Both the position numbers and the translations under genes were made by a program. 64,000 nt of DNA, taken from positions 310,001 through 374,000 of the forward strand of contig NZ_JAPSIY010000002.1 in NCBI RefSeq assembly GCF_031178445.1, in the 5' to 3' direction. The DNA is from Microbacterium sp. (GTDB lineage: Bacteria; Actinomycetota; Actinomycetes; Actinomycetales; Microbacteriaceae). Each line of letters starts with the position of its first letter. The stretch's first letter is position 1. Positions 26,567 to 34,834 of the stretch are shown one piece after another. The notes under the pieces were generated by a model. The model was not told the DNA's origin, searched no databases, and saw nothing but the letters and a program-made list of their open reading frames with translations.

Positions 26567-26640
26567 CCACCATCGAACCGGCGCGCCACCATCGAACCGA
26601 CGTCGGTTGCTTGGTGGGGTGCGGGTTGCTTGGTGGCGCG
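26567..26640. repeat. 74-bp nested-hairpin repeat, left copy
   Basis: The element holds two direct copies of CCACCATCGAACC, followed by two direct copies of GGTTGCTTGGTGG. The second unit is the reverse complement of the first except for a central 3-base mismatch, so the whole element folds into nested stems with 3x3 internal loops. The right copy at 27788 matches at 70 of 74 positions by my count. The rest of the gap 26641-26734 holds TCCACAG/CTGTGGA inverted boxes and the start region of the next gene. Confidence 0.85.
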
Positions 26641-26734
26641 CGTTCCCTTCCACAGGCTTAGGGATTCGCGGCGGGATCCATCCGAGACTGTGGACAACGC
26701 GTCATGGGCGCTCCGGTAGGGGCAACGTGGACGG

Positions 26735-27769
26735 ATGGGGTCGAATCCACAGCCGCCGAAGCGCGCGATCACGCTGGCGGACGCCGAACGGATGCTGCGC
26801 TCGGCGGGCGATCTGCTTGCAGCAGGGGCGACGGAGCGCCGCATCCGTCAACGCGTGGCTGAAGGCGTTCTGGTGCGGATACGTCGCGGGCACTATGCGA
26901 CGGCCGAGGACTGGCGGCGCCTCTGGCCGGAGGGACGCCACCTGATGCGGGTACTCGCGGTCTGCCGAGACGCGGCGACTGCGCCAGTGCTCTCTCACGT
27001 CTCCGCCGCCGTGGTGCATGGGTTTCCGCTGTATCGGCTGGCTCCGACTCGCGTTCATGTGACCGTCCCGTCACCGTCGCATGCGGCGAGCGTCCCGGAT
27101 GTTCTGCGTCACGAACTTCCTCTCGACGACACCGATGTCGTGGAGATCGGCCCGTTTCGTCTGACCGGCTTGAACCGCACCGCGATCGACGTGGCGCGTA
27201 CCCTGCGGCTGGAGGCTGCGCAATCGATCGCGGATGCGGCGCTTCGGCGGGTGGCGGTCACGGGGCACCGACAGGATGCCGACGCCGCCGGCGTGTGGCG
27301 TGAAGATCTGCACTATCGCCTTGAGCGTCTGCGTGGACGTCCGGGCGTACGCCGGGCGCGCGATGTCGTGGATTTCGCCGACGGCCGGGCGCAGCTGCCC
27401 GGCGAGAGCGTGAGCCGATTGCGGCTGAGGAGGCTGGGGTTCCGCGAAGTGCAGCTGCAAGTCCCGGTGACGGGCCCGGGCGGGAACGAGTTCTTCATCG
27501 ACTTCGGACTCGACGAGATCGACGCCTACGGTGAGTTCGATGGAATGGGGAAGTATGTCGATCCCGTGCTCCGCGGCGACAAGCACATCGAGGAGACGGT
27601 GCTGAGCGAAAAGCGCCGGGCAGACTGGGTGCACGGCACGACCGGAAGACGGATGCTGCGCTGGGAGAGCGAGCACATCGCGACGGTCCATTCGTTCGCC
27701 GCGCGGCTCGCCGCGTTCGGCGTGCCTCTCACGTCGGACCTGCAGCTCGACCGTCGTCGGCTGCGCTGA
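26735..27769 (+). CDS. AbiEi-like antitoxin-domain protein with C-terminal nuclease-like domain (DUF559 type)
   Basis: The 344 residues begin with a winged-helix region like the AbiEi N-domain ('GATERRIRQRVAEGVLVRIRRGHYA'). They continue with the middle domain 'VLSHVSAAVVHGFPLYRL' and end with a restriction-like fold, 'FFIDFGLDEIDAYGEFDGMGKY' with acidic residues and 'RMLRWESEHI'. Solitary genes of this type are common in actinobacteria, and no partner AbiEii toxin is adjacent. The gene is flanked by 74-bp repeats and interrupts the polysaccharide locus, so it looks like a separate cassette. Activity is not established. Confidence 0.72.
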   Translation: MGSNPQPPKRAITLADAERMLRSAGDLLAAGATERRIRQRVAEGVLVRIRRGHYATAEDWRRLWPEGRHLMRVLAVCRDAATAPVLSHVSAAVVHGFPLYRLAPTRVHVTVPSPSHAASVPDVLRHELPLDDTDVVEIGPFRLTGLNRTAIDVARTLRLEAAQSIADAALRRVAVTGHRQDADAAGVWREDLHYRLERLRGRPGVRRARDVVDFADGRAQLPGESVSRLRLRRLGFREVQLQVPVTGPGGNEFFIDFGLDEIDAYGEFDGMGKYVDPVLRGDKHIEETVLSEKRRADWVHGTTGRRMLRWESEHIATVHSFAARLAAFGVPLTSDLQLDRRRLR

Positions 27770-27787
27770 GCGAAGAAAGCGCGCGTG

Positions 27788-27861
27788 CCACCATCGAACC
27801 GGCGCGCCACCATCGAAACCACGCCGGTTGCTTGGTGGGGCGCGGGTTGCTTGGTGGCGCG
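27788..27861. repeat. 74-bp nested-hairpin repeat, right copy
   Basis: Direct repeat of the element at 26567 with four differences, three of them in the central loop. It begins 18 bases after the AbiEi-like stop codon and could also act as a terminator between two convergent genes. The remaining bases 27862-27899 show nothing else. Confidence 0.85.
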
Positions 27862-27899
27862 GGAACTGCAGTCGTCGTCGAGGACCGAGCGGCGGGACG

Positions 27900-29420
27900 T
27901 CAGTACGCGCCGCGGCCGCAGACCAGAGTGCGGAGGGTGCGCCAGAGGATGACCAGGTCACCGGTGAGCGACCAGTTCTCGACGTAGTAGAGGTCGAGTC
28001 GCACGCTGTCCTCCCAGGAGAGGTCGGAGCGGCCGCTGACCTGCCAGAGACCGGTTATTCCGGGCTTGACCAGCAGGCGACGCTGATCCCAGTCCTCGTA
28101 GTTCTCGACCTCGCTGAGCAACGGCGGGCGCGGGCCCACCAGCGACATATCGCCTCGCAGCACGTTCCACAGCTGAGGCAGTTCGTCCAGGCTGTGGCGG
28201 CGCAGGAAAGCGCCGATGCGTGTGACCCGCGGGTCACGACGCATCTTGAACAGCATCCCGTTGCCGTCGGAGAACTCGAGCAGGCCTTCGAGCATGTGCT
28301 CGGCGCCAGGCACCATCGACCGGAACTTCACCAGCCGGAACCGCCGTCCGTCCAATCCGATGCGTTCCTGGACGAAGAGCGCGGGACCGCCATCGGTACG
28401 CACGAGCACCGCGATCAGTGCCATCAGCGGCAGGAGAAGTAGGAGAGCGATCGCGGATGCTGAGATGTCGAAGGCGCGCTTGGTCGCGTACCGGATGCCG
28501 GTGAACTCGGTATAGTCCACATGGATGAGCGACAGACCCGCGACGGGCCGCGCGTGGATGCGCGGCCCGGCGATGTCGGTGAGCGCCGCGGCGACGATGA
28601 GGTCGATGCTTCGCGACTGCAGCTCCCAGCCGAACTGCCTCAGTCGAGGGGGAGAGATCAGATCGGAGCCGCTGTACACGACGGCGTCGGCACGGGCCGA
28701 CTCGATGGCCGGAAGCAGGGCGTCGAGGTCCCCGAGCACGGGAACGCCGGGAAGCAGCGTGCCCGAACCACGCTCGGTCACCGCACCGACGATCTGGTAG
28801 CCGACGGTGAGATCGCGCTGCACCTCACGGGCGATGTGCTGAGATTTCCCGTGCTCGCCCACCAGCACGACGCGGGTGAGGAAGCGGCCCTGAGCGCGTT
28901 GCGCCCTGAGCCAGCCGCGCCACAGCCACCGGCCGGCGATGAGAAGGACCACCCCCGCGGGCAGCGCGAGCAGCAGGTATGCCCGTGCGACTTCGATGTG
29001 CAGGAGGAATGCGGCGATCGTGAGGACCCCGAATACGCGGATGCTGGCATCGGCGATCCGACGGTACTCCTGCGTACCCGTTCCCACCGTCTTGGCGTCG
29101 CGTGTGCCGTAGCCGTGCAGCGCCAGAAGCCACGCGATCGCGAAGATCACCGAGACGAAGGTGTATCCGAGCGTGAAGCTGTCGCCGCTGAATCCCGGGA
29201 TGAACAGGCTCGCCCTGTCCTGCCCGAAGCGAAGCAGCTGCGCGCCGAATACGGCGGCGACGACGATCGCCACATCCGTGAAGAAGAGTCGTCGGCGGTA
29301 GGACGCGTGCCAGTCGTGCTCGATCGGAGCCGCGGTTGGCGCGGGCAACGCACGAAGTCGTCCATGACGGTTCAGTCGAGCGTTCCCCAGCGGCACGCCC
29401 AACGGTTCGGATACAACCAC
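27900..29420 (-). CDS. Polyprenyl-phosphate sugar-phosphotransferase initiating polysaccharide synthesis
   Basis: This enzyme moves a sugar-1-phosphate onto undecaprenyl phosphate, the first committed step. The 506 residues contain four N-terminal membrane helices, a nucleotide-binding-like middle domain ('LVGEHGKSQHIAREV'), a fifth helix ('AIALLLLLPLMALIAVLV') and the catalytic WbaP/PglC domain. That domain shows 'FVQERIGLDGRRFRLVKFRSM', 'RHSLDELPQLWNVLRGDMSLVGPRPPL' and 'KPGITGLWQVSGRSDLSW'. The start is uncertain: GTG 29420 follows GGGGAGGGG, while GTG 29483 would add 21 residues. Promoter TACAAT lies at 29538. Confidence 0.9.
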   Translation of the reverse strand: MVVSEPLGVPLGNARLNRHGRLRALPAPTAAPIEHDWHASYRRRLFFTDVAIVVAAVFGAQLLRFGQDRASLFIPGFSGDSFTLGYTFVSVIFAIAWLLALHGYGTRDAKTVGTGTQEYRRIADASIRVFGVLTIAAFLLHIEVARAYLLLALPAGVVLLIAGRWLWRGWLRAQRAQGRFLTRVVLVGEHGKSQHIAREVQRDLTVGYQIVGAVTERGSGTLLPGVPVLGDLDALLPAIESARADAVVYSGSDLISPPRLRQFGWELQSRSIDLIVAAALTDIAGPRIHARPVAGLSLIHVDYTEFTGIRYATKRAFDISASAIALLLLLPLMALIAVLVRTDGGPALFVQERIGLDGRRFRLVKFRSMVPGAEHMLEGLLEFSDGNGMLFKMRRDPRVTRIGAFLRRHSLDELPQLWNVLRGDMSLVGPRPPLLSEVENYEDWDQRRLLVKPGITGLWQVSGRSDLSWEDSVRLDLYYVENWSLTGDLVILWRTLRTLVCGRGAY

Positions 29421-29543
29421 AACCCCTCCCCAGAGGATTGGTTCGAGACCTGTGTCGTGGTTGCGACCACGTTCACAGATCACTCGCCACTGCCCCAGCA
29501 GCGGCGACCTCCCCTCCCACAGGGGAGCCCCACCCGAATTGTA
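29421..29543 (-). promoter_or_regulatory. Promoter TACAAT and long G-rich leader of the initiating transferase
   Basis: On the reverse strand TACAAT (29538-29543) is followed by about 110 bases with repeated G-tracts, including GTGGGAGGGGAGG, CTGGGGCAG and CTCTGGGGAGGGG just before GTG 29420. A GTGGGGC/CTCCCC pairing could sequester part of it. The segment 29544-29605 holds nothing recognisable. Confidence 0.5.
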
Positions 29544-29605
29544 GGCCGATCAGCTCGAGATGGATAGTCCTCGATCAGGATGGGCCGCTTCGCGTTCGTA
29601 TGGAG

Positions 29606-30331
29606 TCAGAGTCCGCTCCAGCGGCTGACAGGCCAGAGAATCACCGCGGCCTTGCCCACGATCTGGTCGCTCCGGGCCCAACGCCAGCATCCATCCGCAT
29701 CCGCACCCTGAGAGCGGCAGGCCACGGCACCGTCCGCGGAAGCCGAGCGGTGGTCTCCCAGCACCAGGTAGGAGTCGTCCGGCACGGTGACCTCTGGCAG
29801 GCACCGTGACGATGCCGGGGTGGTCGTGCAGTCGAGTTCACCCTCGGTGAACGGCAGGTCCTCGAAGACGTACGGCTCATCGAGCGGTTCGCCGTCGACG
29901 ATCAGCCGCCCGTCTGCCGTGCAGCACGACACCGTCTGGCCGGGACCCGCGATCACCCTTTTGATCAGAGTGTGCGGACCCGAGGGGCCGAAGCCGGTGA
30001 CCTCTCCGGCCCAGCGCAGGACGGACTTCAGGGGTCCGTCGTCTGCCGAACCATCGGGTCCCCATGTCTCGTCGGCGTCGAACACGATGACGTCTCCGGT
30101 GCTGGGTGCGGAACCGACGAACGCCAGCCGATTCACGAGCACACGATCGCCCGGATGCAGGGTCTGCTCCATCGAGCCGGATGGCACGTAGTACGGCTTG
30201 GCGACGAAAGACAGGATCAGGCCGACCAGCACGAACGCGGCGACGAGGTGGAACAGGGTGCTCCCGGTGATGCGCCGCCACAGCGGACGGGGGGCGGCGG
30301 GGTCGGAGGTCACAGCCCAATCCTGCCCCAT
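29606..30331 (-). CDS. lepB: Signal peptidase I
   Basis: This serine-lysine protease cleaves signal peptides of exported proteins at the outer face of the plasma membrane. The 241 residues have one N-terminal membrane anchor (about 25-47), the catalytic serine in 'YYVPSGSMEQTL' near residue 54, the catalytic lysine in 'HTLIKRVIAGPG' near 122, and box E 'YLVLGDHRSASADG'. A pair of Cys before the lysine box ('VSCCTADG') is notable. It stands alone inside the polysaccharide locus and could process the Tat-exported proteins nearby, which is inference. Confidence 0.92.
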   Translation of the reverse strand: MGQDWAVTSDPAAPRPLWRRITGSTLFHLVAAFVLVGLILSFVAKPYYVPSGSMEQTLHPGDRVLVNRLAFVGSAPSTGDVIVFDADETWGPDGSADDGPLKSVLRWAGEVTGFGPSGPHTLIKRVIAGPGQTVSCCTADGRLIVDGEPLDEPYVFEDLPFTEGELDCTTTPASSRCLPEVTVPDDSYLVLGDHRSASADGAVACRSQGADADGCWRWARSDQIVGKAAVILWPVSRWSGL

Positions 30332-30403
30332 CGCCCGCCGGATCGCCTCAGCAAGGATGCCGCATGCGCGCCGACCGAAGTCGTAGAAGCCTTCGGCGAA
30401 GAT

Positions 30404-30468
30404 ATGATCGTCTTCGAAGCGCTGACGGTCGGGGCCGCGCGCTCACTGGGGATCTGGGGAGGTCCGTC
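30404..30468 (+). promoter_or_regulatory. -10 box TATGAT with three-copy TGGGGA leader
   Basis: TATGAT (30404-30409) is followed by TGGGGA at 30447, 30455 and 30470. The segment GGGGAGG at 30456-30462 is an ideal ribosome site for TTG 30469. The third tract is inside the first codons. Confidence 0.5.
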
Positions 30469-31344
30469 TTGGGGAACGTGATCGATGTCAGCGCTGTGCT
30501 GCGCCTGATCGGCGGCGATGGGGGCAGGCCCACGGCTGCGCGACGTCACCGCAGCATCCTCGTGACCAGCCACACCTTCGACGGCCGAGCCGATTGGATG
30601 TGGAATGCGCAGCCGGAAGGGGGTGACGCGATCGCAGGGCTGGCCTTCGCGGATGCTCCGCTGAGAGTGCGCCGGGGCGCGGACGTCGTGGAGATCGCCG
30701 TCGGGGAAGCGTCATTCCTGCATCCGCACCGTGCCGCGACCATTGAGACCGTCGCGCCGGGGACGGGTATGTCCGTCTGGCTGCCGTGGGATTCCCTTCA
30801 GGAGGTCGAGAACGGCGTGCAGACGCCCGGCCATGTCATGTCACCGACGCCACTGACCGCAGGGCTGAAAGCCTTTCTCACCTCCCTGCTCACTCAGCAG
30901 GAGACACCCACGCTGTACACCGACTATCTCGTCGAGCGCGTCGTCGTCGAGATGGCGTTCGGCGTGCTGCTCGAATCCGTGCCGAAGAACGTCAGCGGCG
31001 CCCGCGACTCTCGCTCCATCGACCGCGCACGTTCGCTGATGCTGCTGAGGCGATCCGACCCGGACTTCGGCGTGGCCGAGCTGGCCGGTGAGCTGCACAT
31101 CTCGACGCGGCATGTGCAGCGGCTCTTCGCCGCGGAGAACAGCTCGCCCGCCGATGAGCTGCGCGGCATGCGCATCGAGTTGGCGAACGAGCTGCTGGGT
31201 GATCCGGCCTACGATCCGCTGACTGTCGCAGAGCTTGCACTGCACGCCGGATTCAAGACGCCGGCAGCGCTGAGAAGAGCGTTCGCGAGCCGCGACCTGT
31301 CATTGCCCGATCGTGCGCGCCGGAACCGGGTGTCGACCAGCTGA
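30469..31344 (+). CDS. AraC-family transcriptional regulator, copy 1
   Basis: The protein has 291 residues if TTG 30469 is used (GGGGAGG six bases upstream); GTG 30478 is the alternative. Residues about 185-280 are the AraC double helix-turn-helix ('FGVAELAGELHISTRHVQRLF', 'YDPLTVAELALHAGFKTPAALRRAF'). The N-half is a cupin-like AraC-binding-like domain resembling the AraC_binding_2 group. It is clearly paralogous to the reverse gene at 34835. It lies directly upstream of a Tat-exported protein gene, a likely target. Confidence 0.85.
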   Translation: MGNVIDVSAVLRLIGGDGGRPTAARRHRSILVTSHTFDGRADWMWNAQPEGGDAIAGLAFADAPLRVRRGADVVEIAVGEASFLHPHRAATIETVAPGTGMSVWLPWDSLQEVENGVQTPGHVMSPTPLTAGLKAFLTSLLTQQETPTLYTDYLVERVVVEMAFGVLLESVPKNVSGARDSRSIDRARSLMLLRRSDPDFGVAELAGELHISTRHVQRLFAAENSSPADELRGMRIELANELLGDPAYDPLTVAELALHAGFKTPAALRRAFASRDLSLPDRARRNRVSTS

Positions 31345-31492
31345 AGGCTGTTTCGCGACAGGTTCGGTGAAAAACGCGACATCTGCGTTGAGCGGTTCGT
31401 GAGCGTCCCCGGAGTATCGGACCGGTGCGGCGGCGACGCTGCACAGCACATTGAGTGCGACACCACTGGGAACGCAGCCGAGGGGCATGAAC

Positions 31493-32098
31493 ATGAACGA
31501 GAACGAGAACGCGCGAGCACCGCGACACATCGACCGCCGCACCGTCGTCAAGGGAGCCGCATGGTCGGTGCCGGCGATCGCCGCCGCCGTGGCCATGCCC
31601 ATGGCGACCGCGTCGCAGAGCACCGCTCAGATCCGCATCTACGCCGACTGCCTGCTGAGCGTGGCGGGCGTCAACATCGGCCGCGGCTTCTTCGTAGAAA
31701 ATCAGGGCACCGTCGCCTATGACGGGAACATCACCGTCACCGAGACGATACGGCTTTCGGGCCTCGCGGCGGTGGCGGCCGTCGCGCTGTGGCCGATCCT
31801 CGCGGTGCAGGGCATCCTCGGCGGGTCGACCAGCGGCGTGACCAGGGGATCCTGGAGTGGCAACATCCTCTCCACGACCCGCTCGCGCACGGTGACCATC
31901 GCCGGACCCCTGGCCGCCGGCGGTCAGCGCAGCTGGGGAATCGCACTCGACGCGATCAGCGGCGTGCTCGGCGTCCTGGACCTGGTCGGCCTCGCGGGAA
32001 TCACCCACACCGCGGTCATCACGAGCCCGACCGGTAACCCGCCGGTGGTCAAGGACTCCGACGCGATCAACTGGGAGCTCATCTCCACCAGCTGCTGA
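31493..32098 (+). CDS. Small Tat-exported protein, unknown function
   Basis: The protein has 201 residues from ATG 31493, seven bases after GAGGGG; ATG 31487 would add two residues. The signal 'DRRTVVKGAAWSVPAIA' is nearly the same as that of the proteins at 9623 and 17343. The mature region starts after 'ATASQS' and is Gly/Ser/Thr-rich with a hydrophobic stretch 'LAAVAAVALWPILAVQGILGG' that might be membrane-associated. It contains Cys near the start and at the very C-terminus. No known domain. A strong terminator follows. The 148-base gap upstream shows no clear promoter. Confidence 0.7.
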   Translation: MNENENARAPRHIDRRTVVKGAAWSVPAIAAAVAMPMATASQSTAQIRIYADCLLSVAGVNIGRGFFVENQGTVAYDGNITVTETIRLSGLAAVAAVALWPILAVQGILGGSTSGVTRGSWSGNILSTTRSRTVTIAGPLAAGGQRSWGIALDAISGVLGVLDLVGLAGITHTAVITSPTGNPPVVKDSDAINWELISTSC

Positions 32099-32115
32099 GT
32101 TCGGCGCGAGCCGAA

Positions 32116-32147
32116 GACAGGGCCCCTTCCTCGGAGGGGGCCCTGTC
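32116..32147 (+). terminator. Strong hairpin terminator after the Tat-protein gene
   Basis: Arms GACAGGGCCCC and GGGGCCCTGTC with a 10-base loop, 18 bases after the stop codon. No T run follows, as is usual in high-GC actinobacteria. Confidence 0.75.
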
Positions 32148-32211
32148 GCACGTTCAGCACCGGCATCGCGTCTGCGCGCGGCCGAGCAGCGTCCGACTGC
32201 TAGATTCAGAG

Positions 32212-32249
32212 GCACTGTTGCGTTGTCAAGACGAGGGGTACACACGCAC
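32212..32249 (+). promoter_or_regulatory. -10 box TAGATT for the second co-polymerase gene
   Basis: TAGATT (32212-32217) is followed by a short leader containing GACGAGGGGTAC. The GAGGGG lies about 11 bases before ATG 32250. Only one G-tract is present here. Confidence 0.4.
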
Positions 32250-33776
32250 ATGGAGTTGAGGGATTACCTGCGCATCTTCCGTGCGCACTGGCTGGGCATG
32301 GCGCTCATCATCGTGGGCGCCGTGGTCGCAGCCTTCGGATGGACCCTCATCCAGCCCAAGGTGTACACCGCCGACGCCACCGCGATCGTCCGTGCGGCGG
32401 GCACCGAGGACCTCGGCATGGTCTCCCTCGGCAACAACATCGCGAACCAGCGGGTGAAGACTTACGTCGAACTCGGCTCGTCACGAGCCGTCGCCAACCG
32501 CGTGATCGAAGAACTGGCACTGAAGCAGTCTCCCGAGGCGCTCGTCGGGCAGGTGTCGGTCACCAACCCGCTCGACACCACCTCGCTTCAGGTCACCGCT
32601 GACGCATCGAGCCCCGAGCAGGCACGAGACATCGCGGAAGCATGGGTGCGCGCCATGTCGGCCGAGGTCAACGTCATCGAGACCGACGATGCTGCGACGC
32701 AGGGGGCCGTCTTCCTGCGCCCTGTCGACTCCGCGAGGCTGCCTAGCAGCCCGTCGTCCCCGAACACGCGGCTCGCGCTCGCGATCGGTGCTCTGGCCGG
32801 CCTCGCGCTCGCCGTCGGGTACGGTCTGCTGCGCTACACGCTCGATCGCCGCATCCGCTCGGTCGAATCGGTCGAGCGTGAAACCGGCGTCGCCGTGGTC
32901 GGTACCGTCCCCGAAGAGAAGACCTTCACACCGGACAACCGGCTCATCCCGTTCGACGGCGGCAACTCATCCGGCAGCGCCAACGCGCATCTCTTCCCGA
33001 TCGCGGAGGCGATGCGGGAGCTGCGCACGAACATACAGTTCATGGACGTCGACAACCCGCCGCGTGTGATGGTGGTCACCAGCCCGCTCCCCGGCGACGG
33101 CAAGTCGACGACCGCGTCCAACCTGGCGATCACGCTCGCGTCCAGCGGCCAGAAGGTGGCGCTGATCGACGGCGACCTGCGTCGCCCGATGGTCGACACG
33201 ATCTTCGGTCTGCCGAAGGGCGCCGGACTCTCCGACGTGCTCGCCGGCCGCGCCGAGCTCGCGGATGTGGCTCACCGCGTGGGCGGCAACGGCAGGCTGC
33301 TGGTGATCGGTGCGGGGAAGATTCCGCCGAACCCCAGTGAGGTGCTCGGATCTGCCCGCATGAAGGAGCTGCTTGAGGCGATCTCTCGCGAGGCGATCGT
33401 CATCATCGACGCGCCGCCGCTGGTGCCGGTGACAGATGCCGCCGTGCTCACGAACAGCGCCGACGGAGCGATCATCGTCGCGACCGTGGGTAAGACCACC
33501 TATGAGGTGCTGGGCAAGGCTCTCGGCAATCTCGAGCGCGCCGGCGCCCGCGCCCTCGGGATCGTGCTGAACAGGGTACCGCGCCGGGGCAGCGGAGCCG
33601 CGTATTACGGCTACCAGTACCACGGTGACTACTACCGGGCTGAGGAGCCCGAGACGCAGACTCCGCTCGCCGGCGCGGCCGACTTCGTCGCACGACTCGG
33701 CAACAGCGACCCGTCAGACGTCGAGGCCGTCGACGCGAACGGGCCGCGCCGCCGTAGCACGCACCGGTCGTCGTGA
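32250..33776 (+). CDS. Polysaccharide co-polymerase/BY-kinase fusion (Wzz-Wzc type), copy 2
   Basis: The protein has 508 residues with the same layout as the gene at 11285: Wzz region between membrane helices near 16-35 and 175-195, then the kinase with Walker A 'SPLPGDGKSTTASNLAI', A' 'VALIDGDLRRPM' and B 'AIVIIDAPPLVPVTD'. Unlike copy 1 it has a real C-terminal tyrosine cluster, 'AAYYGYQYHGDYYRAEE', the expected autophosphorylation site. Its phosphatase is probably the enzyme at 37113. ATG 32250 is preferred over the ORF start 32223. It overlaps the next gene by 4 bases. Confidence 0.92.
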   Translation: MELRDYLRIFRAHWLGMALIIVGAVVAAFGWTLIQPKVYTADATAIVRAAGTEDLGMVSLGNNIANQRVKTYVELGSSRAVANRVIEELALKQSPEALVGQVSVTNPLDTTSLQVTADASSPEQARDIAEAWVRAMSAEVNVIETDDAATQGAVFLRPVDSARLPSSPSSPNTRLALAIGALAGLALAVGYGLLRYTLDRRIRSVESVERETGVAVVGTVPEEKTFTPDNRLIPFDGGNSSGSANAHLFPIAEAMRELRTNIQFMDVDNPPRVMVVTSPLPGDGKSTTASNLAITLASSGQKVALIDGDLRRPMVDTIFGLPKGAGLSDVLAGRAELADVAHRVGGNGRLLVIGAGKIPPNPSEVLGSARMKELLEAISREAIVIIDAPPLVPVTDAAVLTNSADGAIIVATVGKTTYEVLGKALGNLERAGARALGIVLNRVPRRGSGAAYYGYQYHGDYYRAEEPETQTPLAGAADFVARLGNSDPSDVEAVDANGPRRRSTHRSS

Positions 33777-34816
33777 ACGACTTCGTCGACATCGACGTGC
33801 TCGGTGTTCGGATTCGAGTCGAGTACGCAGACGATCTTGACTCGTCGCAGCGCCGCACGGCATCGGACGCATGGTCCGGAGCCAGGAGCGAAGGCGTCGG
33901 CGAGGCGGATCTCAGCAGGACGTTCTCTGCAGGCGCGGACTTCGAACGGGCGATGGAACGGCTCACCGTCGACGTGACCCTGTCGGCGTTGGACGCGCTC
34001 CGCGGCCGAGCGCTGATGTTCCACGCTGCCGGCGTCGCCGACGAATCGGGGCGGGTGGCCGCCTTCGTCGGACCCTCCGGGCGCGGCAAGACCACACTCA
34101 GTCGCGAGCTGGGGCGCCACTGCGGATACGTCTCGGACGAGACCATCGCCGTCGACGCCGAGCTGAACGTCTTCCCCTATCGCAAGCCGCTGTCCGTGGT
34201 GCGCGCCGCGAAGCCGAAGCAGCAGGTCTCACCGGACGAGGCGGGGCTGCGAGGGCTGCCCCAGGCGCCGTTGCGGCTCGCGTCTCTGGTGCTGATCGAG
34301 CGGGACGCCGCGCTGTCGGCACCCGAGATCGCGCCGCTGCCGCTCGTCGACGCGCTGCCCGAACTCGTGCCGCAGATGAGCTACCTGCGTGACCAGGAGC
34401 GTCCCCTGCGCGCGATCGCGGTGCTCTGCGACGCCATAGGCGGCGTGCGCAGGCTGCGATACCCGGAAGCTGCCACGGTGCCCCCTCTGCTGCCGGAGCT
34501 GTTCGCGACGCCTCCGACGGTCCATGAGTGGCAACCGGCACCCACCCCCGCCGAGTCAGGACCCTACGACGCCTCCGGAGTCGACGACGCCATCCTCACC
34601 GACGGGCACGTGATCGTGATGGCGCACTCGATGTTGCACGTGCTCGACGGCATCGCACCTGTCGTATGGACCGAAGCGGCGGCGGGGCGGGATCTCGACG
34701 GCATCGTCGACGTCGTCGTCGAGCAGCACGGAGCTCCGCCGCAGGGCAGCGCTCACGAACTGGTCGCCGCGGCCGTCGACGAGCTCATCGACGCCGGAGT
34801 GCTGAGCCGCCGCTGA
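33773..34816 (+). CDS. HprK-like kinase
   Basis: The 347 residues contain the P-loop 'AFVGPSGRGKTTLSREL' near residue 105, and 'YVSDETIAVDAELNVFPYRKPL', which matches the HPr kinase/phosphorylase core (Walker A then S-D-[DE]). The N-terminal HPr-binding half of true HprK and a PTS system are not seen. Similar truncated kinases occur with PqqD-like and nucleotidyltransferase proteins and can phosphorylate peptides in some lasso-peptide clusters. It overlaps the co-polymerase stop by GTGA, so it is translated with it. Target unknown. Confidence 0.75.
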   Translation: MNDFVDIDVLGVRIRVEYADDLDSSQRRTASDAWSGARSEGVGEADLSRTFSAGADFERAMERLTVDVTLSALDALRGRALMFHAAGVADESGRVAAFVGPSGRGKTTLSRELGRHCGYVSDETIAVDAELNVFPYRKPLSVVRAAKPKQQVSPDEAGLRGLPQAPLRLASLVLIERDAALSAPEIAPLPLVDALPELVPQMSYLRDQERPLRAIAVLCDAIGGVRRLRYPEAATVPPLLPELFATPPTVHEWQPAPTPAESGPYDASGVDDAILTDGHVIVMAHSMLHVLDGIAPVVWTEAAAGRDLDGIVDVVVEQHGAPPQGSAHELVAAAVDELIDAGVLSRR

Positions 34817-34834
34817 CGCCCGACGCGCCAACGG

